DNA of 64,000 nt from Agrobacterium tumefaciens (GTDB taxonomy: Bacteria > Pseudomonadota > Alphaproteobacteria > Rhizobiales > Rhizobiaceae), in contig NZ_CP072308.1 in assembly GCF_017726655.1 (NCBI RefSeq), positions 372,001 to 436,000 on the forward strand, given 5' to 3'. Position numbers and translations under genes: made by a program. This document shows, piece after piece, positions 44,801 through 52,194 of the stretch. How positions within the stretch are numbered: the first letter of the stretch is position 1; the number at the start of each line of letters is the position of its first letter. The notes under the pieces were generated by a model, which did not search any database, was not told where the DNA came from, and saw only the letters and a program-made list of their open reading frames with translations.

Positions 44801-45632
44801 CCGCACGGCGGGTCGTACCGCCGGACTTGATGGCGCCGGCTGCGCGGTCGCCGATCTTGAGGAAGCTCATCAGGCCTGAGGACTTGCCGCCGCCGGAGAG
44901 TTTTTCGCCTTCGCCACGCAGATAGGAGAAGTTGGAGCCGGTGCCGGAGCCGTATTTGAACAGGCGCGCTTCGCGCACCCACAGGTCCATGATGCCGCCT
45001 TCATTAACGAGGTCGTCCTCAACGGACTGGATGAAGCAGGCATGCGGCTGCGGATGTTCGTAAGCGGACTTGGACTTGGTCAGCTTGCCGGTGAACGGGT
45101 CGACATAGAAGTGGCCCTGGCCGGGACCATCGATGCCATAGGCCCAGTGCAGGCCGGTGTTGAACCATTGCGGGGAGTTGGGAGCAACACGCTGGGTGGC
45201 GAGCATATAGGCAAGCTCATCCTTGAAAGCGGACGCATCTTCTTCGGACGAGAAATATTTGCCCTTCCAGCCCCAATAGGCCCAGGTGCCGGCCAGACGA
45301 TCGAAAACCTGGCGTGCATCGGTTTCGGAGCCGTAGCGCTCGGCTTCCGGAACGTCCTTCAGCGCCTTTTCGTCGGCAACGGAGCGCCACAGGAAGGAAG
45401 GAACATCGTTCTCTTCGACCTTCTTCAGGAACTTCGGCACGCCGGCCTTGCGAAAATATTTCTGCGCCAGAACGTCGGTCGCAACCTGGCTGAACTGCGC
45501 GGGAACGTCGATGTCAGCCAGACGGAACACGATGGATCCATCCGGGTTCTTGATTTCACTGACGGCCTTGCGGAAGTCGATCTCCGCGTAAGGCGATTGG
45601 CCGGGCTTCGTGAAGCGGCGTTCAATGCGCAT
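41814..45632 (-). CDS. nrdJ: Vitamin B12-dependent (class II) ribonucleotide reductase
   Basis: The 1272-residue enzyme reduces ribonucleotides to deoxyribonucleotides using adenosylcobalamin, with no need for oxygen. It starts [20 protein letters not shown]. Core features include '[14 protein letters not shown]', '[13 protein letters not shown]', '[32 protein letters not shown]', '[25 protein letters not shown]' and '[29 protein letters not shown]'. The C-terminus has a zinc-finger-like Cys cluster '[28 protein letters not shown]' that supplies reducing Cys. Many rhizobia rely on this enzyme as their main reductase. Palindromes resembling NrdR boxes lie upstream (45789-45800 and 46033-46050). 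Confidence 0.97.
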   Translation of the reverse strand: MRIERRFTKPGQSPYAEIDFRKAVSEIKNPDGSIVFRLADIDVPAQFSQVATDVLAQKYFRKAGVPKFLKKVEENDVPSFLWRSVADEKALKDVPEAERYGSETDARQVFDRLAGTWAYWGWKGKYFSSEEDASAFKDELAYMLATQRVAPNSPQWFNTGLHWAYGIDGPGQGHFYVDPFTGKLTKSKSAYEHPQPHACFIQSVEDDLVNEGGIMDLWVREARLFKYGSGTGSNFSYLRGEGEKLSGGGKSSGLMSFLKIGDRAAGAIKSGGTTRRAAKMVVVDADHPDIEAYIDWKVNEEQKVAALVTGSKIVAKHLKAIMKACVNCEADNGDCFDPAKNPALKREIRAAKKDMVPENYVKRVIQFAEQGYKDIQFKTYDTDWDSEAYLTVSGQNSNNSVSLKDDFLRAVENDGDWNLTARKDGKVMKTLKARDLWEKISHAAWASADPGLHFNTTMNDWHTSPAAGPIRASNPCSEYMFLDDTACNLASLNLLQFKDQATKRIDIADYEHAVRLWTVVLEVSVMMAQFPSRQIAELSYEYRTLGLGYANIGGLLMSSGIPYDSAEGRAIAGALTAIMTGVSYATSAEMAGELGPFPGFAPNRDNMLRVIRNHRRAALGQSDGYEGLSVNPVALIHGDCPDQDLIAHATAAWDKALELGEKHGYRNAQTTVIAPTGTIGLVMDCDTTGIEPDFALVKFKKLAGGGYFKIINRAVPDALRSLGYSESQIAEIEAYAVGHGNLNQAPGINPSTLKAKGFTDEKIEAINGALKSAFDIKFVFNQWTLGADFLKETLKVSDEQLSDMSFNLLEHLGFGKKDIEAANVHVCGAMTLEGAPFLKNEHLAVFDCANPCGKIGKRYLSVESHIRMMAAAQPFISGAISKTINMPNDATVEDCGAAYMLSWKLALKANALYRDGSKLSQPLNASLVEDEDDEDFVEELIQQPLAQQAVTITEKIVERVVERVSREREKLPNRRQGYTQKATVGGHKVYLRTGEFGDGRIGEIFIDMHKEGAAFRAMMNNFAIAISLGLQYGVPLEEYVEAFTFTKFEPAGMVQGNDAIKNATSILDYVFRELAVSYLGRHDLAHVDTSDFSNTALGKGIQEGKTNLVSTGWTRGYKPTIVSRNDGERTASEPKGSATAAPARASANVTAFAGSAARKLEPTVAIATSEIVSFKRDYEERAKELAEEIAEEVIDEVVQESQQTATALFSDKAAADAASAKTEAKKVENERRMRSIAQGYTGNMCSECQNFTMVRNGTCEKCDTCGATSGCS

Positions 45633-45788
45633 GGTTTCTGTCCTCGTCCATTGGGGCGCCCGGTGAAGGGCGCAAAAATCCGATCCAGCCGTGCGATGCC
45701 TTCGCGCAGCCGGTTGTTGCCGATCTGATAGGGATGTTCATCCTTGGATGCCACCCCTGTATCTCGTGTTTAAGATGGCTGCAAGCCT

Positions 45789-45800
45789 ACTATATATAGT
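45789..45800. promoter_or_regulatory. Candidate NrdR box upstream of nrdJ (proximal)
   Basis: ACTATATATAGT is a perfect palindrome matching the core of the NrdR consensus ACACWATATATWGTGT, 157 bases before the nrdJ start codon. NrdR represses ribonucleotide reductase genes in most bacteria. Confidence 0.5.
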
Positions 45801-46032
45801 ATTAACACATTCTTGCTGCCAGTCCCCGCGTGATGTTTTTGGCGGTTCCACACGGCGCAGAAAAGCCATCGGCGAACCGCCCCCTCATGGCCGGGACGCC
45901 GTCTGGACACGCGCGCTCAAGATGGAAAAGAACCGGCCTCGTTACTTTCCGGTCCGTTGCCGCCGCAACATAAGTGTCACTTTCCTCTCGTGACACAGAT
46001 TCGTCAAGCCATAGATTGAAACCCATTTTTAA

Positions 46033-46050
46033 CCACAAGATATTGTGTGG
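46033..46050. promoter_or_regulatory. Candidate NrdR box upstream of nrdJ (distal)
   Basis: CCACAAGATATTGTGTGG is a near-perfect palindrome with the CACAA-N-ATATTGTG pattern of NrdR boxes. It lies about 400 bases before the nrdJ ATG, far for a promoter operator unless the transcript has a long leader, and could serve another unit. Confidence 0.45.
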
Positions 46051-46321
46051 AGTGCCTGTGGAAAACGGGGATAGGAAAAGCGAATAGAAAAATCAGTGAC
46101 TTGGCGGGAAAATTTGAAGCTTGCGCGAGGCTGGTTTCCGCAACGGAAAGGCAAAACCCTGCATTTCCGGGGTGAGGCATAATGGCGACACTGCGGTTTT
46201 TCCGTGTTTTTCGCATTTGTCAGAAAAGACGTTTCTCCACAAAAAACCGCCCTCGGTGGGGCGGCGAAAGAGTGGATATTGCGGGGGGGCGAAGTTCGCG
46301 CGGTTGTTGCATCCGCACTCC

Positions 46322-46433
46322 GTCACCCCGGACCAGATCCGGGGTCCAGCGCGATCAAGTCCTTGATCGCGAACGACTTTCTCACGGCGCAGACGCGCCG
46401 TGGCTGAATTCCGGCTCAAGGCCGGAATGACGG
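46322..46433. repeat. Dispersed palindromic element, copy C
   Basis: GTCACCCCGGACCAGATCCGG at the left edge (self-complementary), the inner ATCAAGTCCTTGAT palindrome, GGCGCAGACGCGCCGTGGCTG and the right edge CCGGCTCAAGGCCGGAATGACGG. It is the most symmetrical copy and a good reference for the family. It lies between two genes on the same strand. Confidence 0.9.
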
Positions 46434-46460
46434 AAGAGAAATGGGTTCCCCTGTGGGCAC

Positions 46461-46958
46461 TCAGCCGCGCGACCCCTTGGCGATCGGCTCCTGATAGGTG
46501 AAGCCCATGTCCCAGGGGAAATAGATCCAGGTGTCCTGGCTCACTTCGGTGACGAAGGTATCGATGGTCGGCACACCCTTCGGCTTGGCGTAAACGCAGG
46601 CAAAATGCGCTTTCGGCAGCATCTCGCGCACTTCGAGCGCCGTTTTGCCGGTATCGGTGAGGTCGTCGACGACAAGCACGCCTTCGCCGGCGTCGGCCGT
46701 CAACTCGGGGGCTACGCCCTTCAGGAGAACCGTATCGCCCTGGTTGACGTAGTCATGGCGCGTGGCGATGCAGACGGTGTCGATCAGGCGGATGTTGAGT
46801 TCACGGGAAATGATCGCCGCCGGAACGAGGCCGCCGCGGGTGATACAGACGATCGCGCGAAACTCTTTGTCGAGGCCGGCAAGACGCCAGGCGAGCGCAC
46901 GGGCGTCGCGGTGAAACTGGTCCCAGGAAACGGGAAAGGCTTTATCGGGAAGGGACAT
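46461..46958 (-). CDS. gpt: Xanthine-guanine phosphoribosyltransferase
   Basis: The product has 165 residues when started at [24 protein letters not shown]; an ATG four codons earlier is also possible. The phosphoribosyltransferase signature '[22 protein letters not shown]' (PRPP loop) and '[21 protein letters not shown]' are intact. It salvages xanthine and guanine to XMP and GMP in the cytoplasm or at the membrane. Length is close to the usual alphaproteobacterial form. The longer open frame upstream is translated repeat sequence (47068-47187). Confidence 0.92.
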   Translation of the reverse strand: MSLPDKAFPVSWDQFHRDARALAWRLAGLDKEFRAIVCITRGGLVPAAIISRELNIRLIDTVCIATRHDYVNQGDTVLLKGVAPELTADAGEGVLVVDDLTDTGKTALEVREMLPKAHFACVYAKPKGVPTIDTFVTEVSQDTWIYFPWDMGFTYQEPIAKGSRG

Positions 46959-47067
46959 GTCGTCTACCATCTGGTCAAAATTGTCGATGGCTTTGGCTAA
47001 TAGCGGCAAGACAGGCAAAAAGGCAAGAGTTCCGCAAAAAGGTGAGTGCGGGAGATTACGGCTTGGT

Positions 47068-47187
47068 TCTTCTCCCCACGTGGGAGAAGGTGGCCCGAAG
47101 GGCCGGATGAGGGGGCAACGGTAGAGATATGCGGAGAGCTTGCCCCTTATCCCGCTGCCGCGGACTTCTCCCCCTCGGGGAGAAGAA
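47068..47187. repeat. Rhizobial intergenic palindromic element (RIME1-like)
   Basis: CTTCTCCCCACGTGGGAGAAG at the left, GGCCCGAAGGGCC, GATGAGGGGGC, and CTTCTCCCCCTCGGGGAGAAG at the right give two large palindromes about 75 bases apart. This is the structure of the RIME1 mosaic elements of Rhizobiaceae. It lies between gpt and the universal stress protein gene. Confidence 0.82.
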
Positions 47188-47248
47188 ACAAGCGGCAATC
47201 GCCCGCTTCATGTCGGATGTTGAGGGGTTATCCGCACCCGATCCATTT

Positions 47249-48094
47249 TCAACGCGACAGCAGTGTCATCGCAGTCATGGAATCGAGCAGCGTGCGGGTG
47301 ACGCCGCCAAACAGCAGTTCCCACCAGCGAGAATGGCCGTAGGCGCCCATGACAAGAAGGTCGATGCTGTTGTCGGAGAGGCGGTTCTCGATGGCAGCCT
47401 GCGCCGAAATTCCGGCGATCTTTTCCTGCGAGGTGACGGTGACATTGACACCGTGGCGGGCAAGCGTTGCGGCGAGTTCGGTGCCGGCGAGACCCGCAGA
47501 CTGCGTTTCGCTTTCGGCCTGGTCGACAGAGAAGATTTCGACGCTATCGGCGGCTTTGAGAAAGGGCAGGGCATCGAAGGTGGCGCGGGTTGCCTCGCGC
47601 GAGCCGTTCCAGGCGATCAGGACCCGTTTGATCGGTTTGGCAACCGTCAGCACATGCGGAACGAGGAGAACGGGACGACCGCTTTCGTAGAGGAAACTGT
47701 CGATATCCGTGCGGCTGTCTGATAGTGCTGAGGAATTGCTCTGGCGGGCGACGATGAGGTCGGCGCAGCGGGCGCTGTCAATCGCGGCAGACGAGGCGTA
47801 GCCAACGGATGTGACGAAGCTGCGCCATTCATGCGAGATGCCGTTTTCTGACAGCGTGCGCTCAAAAATCGTGCCGACATCGGTGGTTTCCTTATGCGCC
47901 ACATCCTGCAGCGCCTGCACGGTGGCGGGATCGGGGATTTCCATCGGTGCGACGAGTGGAACGGCGGCCAGCGTTTCCATGTGCAGGCCGATCACATGTG
48001 AGGAAAACTGGTCGGCAAGGCCGACCACGAATTCGCCGAGCTTCTGCGTGTTCGAAACATTGTCGACCACTGCCAGGATCGTTTTGTAACCCAT
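47249..48094 (-). CDS. Universal stress protein with two UspA domains
   Basis: The 281-residue product starts at MGYKTILAVVDNVSNTQKLGEF with GAGGAGAG upstream. It has an N-terminal UspA-like domain (about 1-135) and a C-terminal one (about 150-281). The ATP-binding motif G-2x-G-9x-G(S/T) is recognisable in the second: 'LLVMGAYGHSRWWELLFGGVTRTLL'. Such tandem UspA proteins are cytoplasmic and induced by starvation, low oxygen and other stresses. No EcfG-type promoter was seen upstream. Confidence 0.9.
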   Translation of the reverse strand: MGYKTILAVVDNVSNTQKLGEFVVGLADQFSSHVIGLHMETLAAVPLVAPMEIPDPATVQALQDVAHKETTDVGTIFERTLSENGISHEWRSFVTSVGYASSAAIDSARCADLIVARQSNSSALSDSRTDIDSFLYESGRPVLLVPHVLTVAKPIKRVLIAWNGSREATRATFDALPFLKAADSVEIFSVDQAESETQSAGLAGTELAATLARHGVNVTVTSQEKIAGISAQAAIENRLSDNSIDLLVMGAYGHSRWWELLFGGVTRTLLDSMTAMTLLSR

Positions 48095-48189
48095 TTTTCT
48101 CTCCTCGGTGACATTTCGTTGCTGTTGGGGAGAATGGCCGTCTTTGCTGATGGCCACCTTGATTTTGGTCAATGTCGCACACGTTCGCC

Positions 48190-48981
48190 TCAGGCGGTGG
48201 CATCACCCTTGCTGGCGGCCAGTTGCTTCTCCTGGCCGATCGCTTCGATCATGGCCGCCACGGCATCCGCGGCCGCCTTCAGCACGCCGGCATCGCGGGC
48301 GCGCACGACGATTTCGGTTGAAAATCGCTGCCCGTCATATTTCGGGTAGGAACCGATGCTGGTTTCGGGATGGGCCTTCTGGATAGCCGTCAGCGGCGTG
48401 CCGATATCGCCTTCGCCATAGGGCGAGCGCACCGCCTGCGACATGACCTTGGCGCCGGTGCGCAGGGTCGGCATGACATTGTCGAGCATGGCCTGGAATA
48501 CCTGCGGCACACCGGCCATGACATAAACATTGCCGATGATGAAGCCGGGGGCGACGGAAACGGGATTGGCGATATGGGCCGCGCCTCTGGGCATGCGCGC
48601 CATGCGCTTGCGCGCCTCGGTGAACTCCATCTCGCGGGCGCGATACATGTCCCCCAGCAGGCGCAATGCCTCGGCATCGTGTTCGCAGGGCAGGCCAAAC
48701 GCCGCAGAAACCGCATCCGCGGTGATGTCGTCATGGGTCGGGCCGATCCCACCTGATGTGAAGACGTAATCGTATCGGCTGCGCAGCGCATTGAGTGCGT
48801 CGACGATCGCATCTTCCTCATCGGCAACAATGCGCACTTCCTTGAGGTCAATGCCGGACATGGTCAACACATCCGCAAGGTGGCCGATGTTCTTGTCCTT
48901 GGTGCGGCCGGACAGAAGCTCGTCGCCGATGGCGAGCATGGCGGCGGTGACAACGGAAGAGGTGGAGGAGGGACTGGACAT
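48190..48981 (-). CDS. CinA-like MoaB/Mog-domain protein
   Basis: This 263-residue protein carries a molybdopterin-binding (MoCF) domain at its N-terminus (about 8-175): 'AAMLAIGDELLSGRTKDKNIGHLADVLTMSGIDLKEVRIVADEEDAIVDAL' and 'YVFTSGGIGPTHDDITADAVSAAFGL'. It matches the N-terminal half of CinA; the C-terminal nicotinamide-nucleotide amidase domain is absent. In full-length CinA the first half is a pyrophosphatase-like module for nucleotide cofactors. The function of the short form is unclear. It lies 95 bases upstream of the universal stress protein gene on the same strand. Confidence 0.88.
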   Translation of the reverse strand: MSSPSSTSSVVTAAMLAIGDELLSGRTKDKNIGHLADVLTMSGIDLKEVRIVADEEDAIVDALNALRSRYDYVFTSGGIGPTHDDITADAVSAAFGLPCEHDAEALRLLGDMYRAREMEFTEARKRMARMPRGAAHIANPVSVAPGFIIGNVYVMAGVPQVFQAMLDNVMPTLRTGAKVMSQAVRSPYGEGDIGTPLTAIQKAHPETSIGSYPKYDGQRFSTEIVVRARDAGVLKAAADAVAAMIEAIGQEKQLAASKGDATA

Positions 48982-49261
48982 GGGTGCACTCGTGAGCTGT
49001 TTTTATGTGACGTTAGACCCGCGCCAGCGCGAATGCAAAGCTGTTTTAAAGAAACGCAGAATATGGAATTATTTGACGATGGCCTGGAGTGTTCAGTGAT
49101 CGTGAACAGTGCGTATGCCAATCACCGGCTGGTGAGATAGCGGCCCGTCCGCTACTCTTTTGTCATACGGTTTTTACAGGTTAAGGCCGATGATCATCGA
49201 GTTTTTAAAGAAGCTTGTCGCCGGTACGCCGGAAACAGTTCCAGCAAAGGAAACGCAGAGA

Positions 49262-49861
49262 ATGACGAAGGTTCTGGTACTCTATTATTCCTCCTACGGC
49301 CATATTGAGAAAATGGCCTATGCAGTTGCCGAAGGCGTGAAGTCCACCGGCGCAGAAGCGGTGGTAAAGCGCGTTCCCGAACTGGTTCCGGAAGAAGTCG
49401 CCAAGTCCTCGCACTTCAAGATGGATCAACCTGCACCCGTAGCGACGGTGGATGAACTGGCCGAATATGACGCCATCATCGTCGGTGCCGGCACACGTTT
49501 CGGCACGGTTGCCTCGCAGATGCGCAACTTCTGGGACCAGACCGGCGGCCTTTGGTTCAACGGGAAGCTCGTCGGCAAGGTCGGCTCGGCCTTTACCTCG
49601 ACAGCCACCCAGCACGGCGGTCAGGAATCGACCATTCTCGGTTTCATTCCCACATTCCTGCACCATGGCATGGCCGTTGTCGGTCTGCCCTATGCATTCC
49701 AGGGCCAGATGGGCGTCGATGAAATCAAGGGCGGTTCGCCTTATGGCGCTTCCACCATCACCGATGGGGACGGGTCCCGCCAGCCTTCGGAGATCGAACT
49801 GGAAGGCGCGCGGTTCCAGGGAGCCCATGTGGCGAAGATTGCCGCCAAGCTTTCTGCCTGA
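49262..49861 (+). CDS. wrbA: NAD(P)H:quinone oxidoreductase WrbA
   Basis: The 199-residue flavodoxin-like protein starts at [25 protein letters not shown] with AAGGAAA upstream; in-frame starts 72-102 bases earlier would add a non-conserved tail. Conserved WrbA features include '[19 protein letters not shown]', '[17 protein letters not shown]' and '[31 protein letters not shown]'. It binds FMN as a tetramer and performs two-electron quinone reduction, protecting against redox cycling. A strong terminator follows. Confidence 0.95.
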   Translation: MTKVLVLYYSSYGHIEKMAYAVAEGVKSTGAEAVVKRVPELVPEEVAKSSHFKMDQPAPVATVDELAEYDAIIVGAGTRFGTVASQMRNFWDQTGGLWFNGKLVGKVGSAFTSTATQHGGQESTILGFIPTFLHHGMAVVGLPYAFQGQMGVDEIKGGSPYGASTITDGDGSRQPSEIELEGARFQGAHVAKIAAKLSA

Positions 49862-49889
49862 GCCTGAGCCAAACCCTCGCAAAAAAGAA

Positions 49890-49914
49890 ATGCGGCCCAA
49901 AAGGCCGCATTTTC
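49890..49914 (+). terminator. Intrinsic terminator of wrbA
   Basis: ATGCGGCC (49890-49897) and GGCCGCAT (49903-49910) form an 8-bp stem with loop CAAAA and TTTCTT after it. Confidence 0.88.
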
Positions 49915-49964
49915 TTGCCCCGGCGGTATTTAGAGCCGGGCCGTCCGATAATTTATCAGGAGCT

Positions 49965-50054
49965 TCAGATCGGCAGATTGACCATCAAAAGGCAACTCGC
50001 GACCACGACGCCGATCATCGAAATTTCAAGAAAACTGTTAAGACCGTCACGCAT
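49965..50054 (-). CDS. 29-residue membrane microprotein under a stress-type promoter
   Basis: ATG at 50054 is preceded by a perfect AGGAGG 6 bases upstream, and a perfect GGAAC-N16-CGTT promoter (50085-50109) ends 31 bases before the ATG. The product begins MRDGLNSFLEIS and ends with a hydrophobic helix 'MIGVVVASCLLMVNLPI'. Such strong promoter and ribosome-binding signals for a 29-codon frame support a real gene. No family was recognised. Confidence 0.72.
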   Translation of the reverse strand: MRDGLNSFLEISMIGVVVASCLLMVNLPI

Positions 50055-50084
50055 ATCAATCCTCCTTGTGATAGGCGAAAAGAG

Positions 50085-50109
50085 AACGATCAGAGCTTGC
50101 GGCAGTTCC
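50085..50109 (-). promoter_or_regulatory. EcfG/RpoE2-type promoter of the 29-residue gene
   Basis: On the minus strand GGAAC (50109-50105), 16 bases, CGTT (50088-50085). Perfect consensus and spacing; the expected leader is about 25 bases. Confidence 0.8.
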
Positions 50110-50170
50110 ATGACGGAAGAACGAAATTCAGGATTTTTTAAGACGTTCCTGACGGTCGCGACGTCGCGCC

Positions 50171-50260
50171 TTAGCCGGTGACAACAAAGGCGACGACGAG
50201 ATGGCCGATCAACCCGATCGCCAGGCAGGAAAGAAGAAATATAAACAGTGCTTTTTTCAT
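50171..50260 (-). CDS. 29-residue membrane microprotein (second)
   Basis: The frame starts at ATG 50260 and ends with TAA; the product MKKALFIFLLSCLAIGLIGH... is a basic start followed by an uninterrupted hydrophobic helix ending in VVTG. GGAAG lies 11 bases before the ATG, a weak ribosome binding site. It reads the same way as the 29-residue gene downstream of it and could be a signal-peptide-like membrane protein. No EcfG-type promoter precedes it. Confidence 0.5.
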   Translation of the reverse strand: MKKALFIFLLSCLAIGLIGHLVVAFVVTG

Positions 50261-50346
50261 GTTCGACAATGCTTCCGTCTGTTGCGATTGGTCGAGCAAG
50301 CCACCGGCAGAATGGCGGCACCTAACTGGCCTACGCTGCGAGAATA

Positions 50347-50592
50347 TCAGGCCTTGAGATCAAGACCCGCTTCGACTGCTGCCGCGATGAAGGCCTTGCG
50401 GGCATCCTCAGGCTTTTTGCGACCGGCATCGACGGCGGCGCAAACGAGAAGCGCCCTGTCGAGCGCCTCGCCATCCTCGATCGGCCAATCCTCGATCAGC
50501 GCCCATGAGGCCGCCTGTGTGGTGTCGATGCTCGTGTACTCGCCCGGCGTTTCAAAGGCGATCAGAACGGGTTTCTGCCAGCGCGTATTCAT
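50347..50592 (-). CDS. DUF982-family protein
   Basis: The 81-residue product shows the DUF982 pattern: 'PVLIAFETPGEYTSIDTTQAASWALIEDWPIEDGEALDRALLVCAAVDAGRKKPEDARKAFIAAAVEAGL'. These short proteins are abundant in rhizobia, often on plasmids and near regulators, and have no established function. It is a soluble protein with an alpha-helical C-terminal half. It is followed by the 29-residue genes on the same strand. Confidence 0.85.
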   Translation of the reverse strand: MNTRWQKPVLIAFETPGEYTSIDTTQAASWALIEDWPIEDGEALDRALLVCAAVDAGRKKPEDARKAFIAAAVEAGLDLKA

Positions 50593-50686
50593 CGCCTATC
50601 CATAATGGTTGTCGTGCCCGGCTCTAAACCAAGCGGCTGGCCTGCGCAATGCCGTCAGCGGGCCAATTCAGCCGGCGAGGGTGCGG

Positions 50687-50992
50687 TCAGTCGTCGCGCC
50701 CGAATAGCCAGTCACGGATGATGCGGCGGTCAATGAGTTCCAGCGAGCGATCGGGCGCAATGCGGTAGGTCTCGACGGCCCTCGTGCTGCCATCGATGCG
50801 GAACTCGTGCTTGAAGGTGCTTCCGATCGGCGATTTCGTCAGCTTTGTGCGCGGCTGTCCCCGATAGGTGATGCTGCCGGGAATGGGCTCGACATAGGGC
50901 GCCGGACCGACATAAGCGCCGGGCCCTCCGGTGCTGCATCCGGCGAGTAAGAGTGCAAGGGCTATTGTGGCCGATGATGCGAGCGTTCTCAT
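50687..50992 (-). CDS. Small lipoprotein of unknown function
   Basis: The 101-residue product starts at MRTLASSATIALALLLAGCSTGG with GGGAGGA upstream. Lipobox LAGC puts the lipidated Cys at residue 19. The mature part is basic, with 'PGSITYRGQPRTKLTKSPIGSTFKHEFRIDGSTRAVETYRI' suggesting a beta-rich fold. It is expected in the outer or inner membrane facing the periplasm. A perfect EcfG-type promoter (51031-51055) ends 39 bases before the ATG, so it belongs to the predicted stress regulon. Confidence 0.8.
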   Translation of the reverse strand: MRTLASSATIALALLLAGCSTGGPGAYVGPAPYVEPIPGSITYRGQPRTKLTKSPIGSTFKHEFRIDGSTRAVETYRIAPDRSLELIDRRIIRDWLFGRDD

Positions 50993-51030
50993 CCTGTCCT
51001 CCCGAATACGAGCCCGAATACGCCAGTAAA

Positions 51031-51055
51031 AACGATATGAAGGCACGGCGGTTCC
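51031..51055 (-). promoter_or_regulatory. EcfG/RpoE2-type promoter of the lipoprotein gene
   Basis: On the minus strand GGAAC (51055-51051), 16 bases, CGTT (51034-51031), perfect to consensus. Confidence 0.8.
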
Positions 51056-51087
51056 CCAAGACGCGCGCCCTCAGATGAATTCCGGCG

Positions 51088-51192
51088 CTACTTGCGCTTC
51101 GGACCCTGAATATCGTGGGCGACCCAGCGAAAGAAAAAGTAGATGAAGAGCGCAAAGATGAAAAGCGGGATGAGGTTTGCAAAACCGGACAT
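51088..51192 (-). CDS. 34-residue membrane microprotein
   Basis: The product MSGFANLIPLFIFALFIYFF... has one strongly hydrophobic helix (about 5-22) and a charged tail 'RWVAHDIQGPKRK'. The ATG at 51192 has only a distant GGGAG. The helix-plus-basic-tail layout fits a membrane-anchored small protein, possibly cytoplasmic C-terminus. No family recognised; the frame sits 95 bases upstream of the lipoprotein gene on the same strand, across that gene's promoter. Confidence 0.5.
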   Translation of the reverse strand: MSGFANLIPLFIFALFIYFFFRWVAHDIQGPKRK

Positions 51193-51638
51193 GTGATTCT
51201 CGTTTCTCCCTCCCGGTCCCGGTCTAGCCGCAGCAAAGCCGTGAAGGCAAGGGAAAGGCGAACGTGGCTGCTCACATATTAGTGTTTTCGCATGTCGGTT
51301 GGGAGCCCGCGGGGAAGGGGCGGGAGAGATCCGGCGCACTGCCAGCGATGCCAGATCTCTCCGTCTCCCGCCGGTTTCCTGGAACGGGCGACTGGGTTGA
51401 ATATGAACAACAACTGCCGATAGATATAGGCTGAGAAATCACCTCGAAAAAATTGTATTTTCGGCCGCGTCCTGTACAGCGCCATCGTTCCGATCAGCAT
51501 AGACGCGGCTGGATGTAACTCGTTGAAACAGAACGGGATGTCGACCAGAATTTCGCTGTCGAAACCGCAGCAAGGGGAACTTTTTGTTCGCCAAGACATT
51601 TAGCCGGGCAGATACATGCCAACAGTGGAGGGTTACAC
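51193..51638. other. Intergenic region with a long inverted repeat, 446 bases
   Basis: GGAGAGATC (51323-51331) and GATCTCTCC (51354-51362) are 9-bp arms around a GC-rich 22-base loop. A degenerate EcfG-like promoter lies near the right end (51576-51600). No convincing gene was seen; a small structured RNA is possible. Confidence 0.4.
51576..51600 (+). promoter_or_regulatory. Degenerate EcfG-like promoter of the DUF3309 gene
   Basis: GGAAC (51576-51580), 16 bases, CATT (51597-51600): one mismatch to CGTT. It ends 38 bases before the start codon, like the other members of the set. Confidence 0.35.
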
Positions 51639-51791
51639 ATGCTCGGCACCATCCTTGTCATCCTGCTCATTCTGTTTCTGATCGGCGCATTGCCGAGTTG
51701 GGGATACCATAATTACGGTTACGGTCCGTCGGGCGGTCTCGGACTGGTTCTGGTGATCGTCCTGATCCTCGTGCTGCTCGGGCGTATTTAA
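51639..51791 (+). CDS. DUF3309-family small membrane protein
   Basis: The 50-residue product has two hydrophobic helices, 'MLGTILVILLILFLIGALPSW' and 'GGLGLVLVIVLILVLLGRI', separated by 'GYHNYGYGPS', the DUF3309 signature. GGAGG lies 8 bases before the ATG. The family is widespread in proteobacteria with unknown function and is often linked with stress genes. A very long hairpin terminator follows. Confidence 0.88.
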   Translation: MLGTILVILLILFLIGALPSWGYHNYGYGPSGGLGLVLVIVLILVLLGRI

Positions 51792-51817
51792 GTCTCGCAT
51801 CCAAGCAAATCGGCAGC

Positions 51818-51862
51818 AGCCCGTATCCGGCACATAAAACGCCGGCTACGGGCTCTGTTTTT
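51818..51862 (+). terminator. Long-stem intrinsic terminator of the DUF3309 gene
   Basis: AGCCCGTATCCGGC (51818-51831) pairs with GCCGGCTACGGGCT (51841-51854) with one mismatch, loop ACATAAAAC, then CTGTTTTT. Confidence 0.88.
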
Positions 51863-52031
51863 CGAAATGATGCCTTGAACCAAAAAGCCTCGCAATCTGA
51901 GGCGCTTAACGGAAACGACCCTGCTGTGTGACCTCAGGGTCCGAAAAAACACCACATTCCGAATGAACCCTCTTGCGCCCATAATGGATTCGTTCTAAAT
52001 GCCCGCCATCGCTTGATTGATGAGCGTGTGA

Positions 52032-52105
52032 GGCCTCGTGGCGGAGTGGTGACGCAGAGGACTGCAAATCCTTGTACCCCGGTTCAATTCCGGGCGAGGC
52101 CTCCA
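52032..52105 (+). tRNA. tRNA-Cys (GCA)
   Basis: The acceptor stem GGCCTCG (52032-52038) pairs with CGAGGCC (52095-52101), discriminator T, and CCA is encoded (52103-52105). Anticodon stem GAGGA/TCCTT encloses CTGCAAA with anticodon GCA at 52064-52066. The T-arm CCCGG-TTCAATT-CCGGG is standard. Length is 74 bases including CCA. Confidence 0.96.
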
Positions 52106-52194
52106 AAAAAACTCCCACATTGGTGTTTTGTTGTATCTCCGGTCCGCGGATGTTACGAGCGCATGCTGTCTTCGGCGGCCATGCGGGAGGAGAC

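Larger units (their letters stand above)
45633..46460. other. Long region without a gene upstream of nrdJ, 828 bases
   Basis: It holds the two NrdR-like palindromes (45789-45800 and 46033-46050) and a full palindromic element (46322-46433). No cobalamin riboswitch boxes were found on the minus strand. Several overlapping short open frames on both strands look like chance frames. An open frame on the minus strand from 45754 runs into nrdJ in another phase; its first ~40 residues look protein-like but support is weak. Confidence 0.5.

Noticed and set aside
42375..44879. 834-codon open frame on the plus strand opposite nrdJ
   Set aside because: Antisense shadow of NrdJ, with no ribosome binding site or recognisable domain.
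45425..45754. 109-codon open frame overlapping the start of nrdJ in another phase
   Set aside because: The first 40 residues look protein-like, but most of it is a frame shadow of nrdJ and no family is recognised.
45633..46020. Cobalamin riboswitch before nrdJ
   Set aside because: No B12-box or GCCACTG-type core was found on the minus strand. A covariance search would be decisive.
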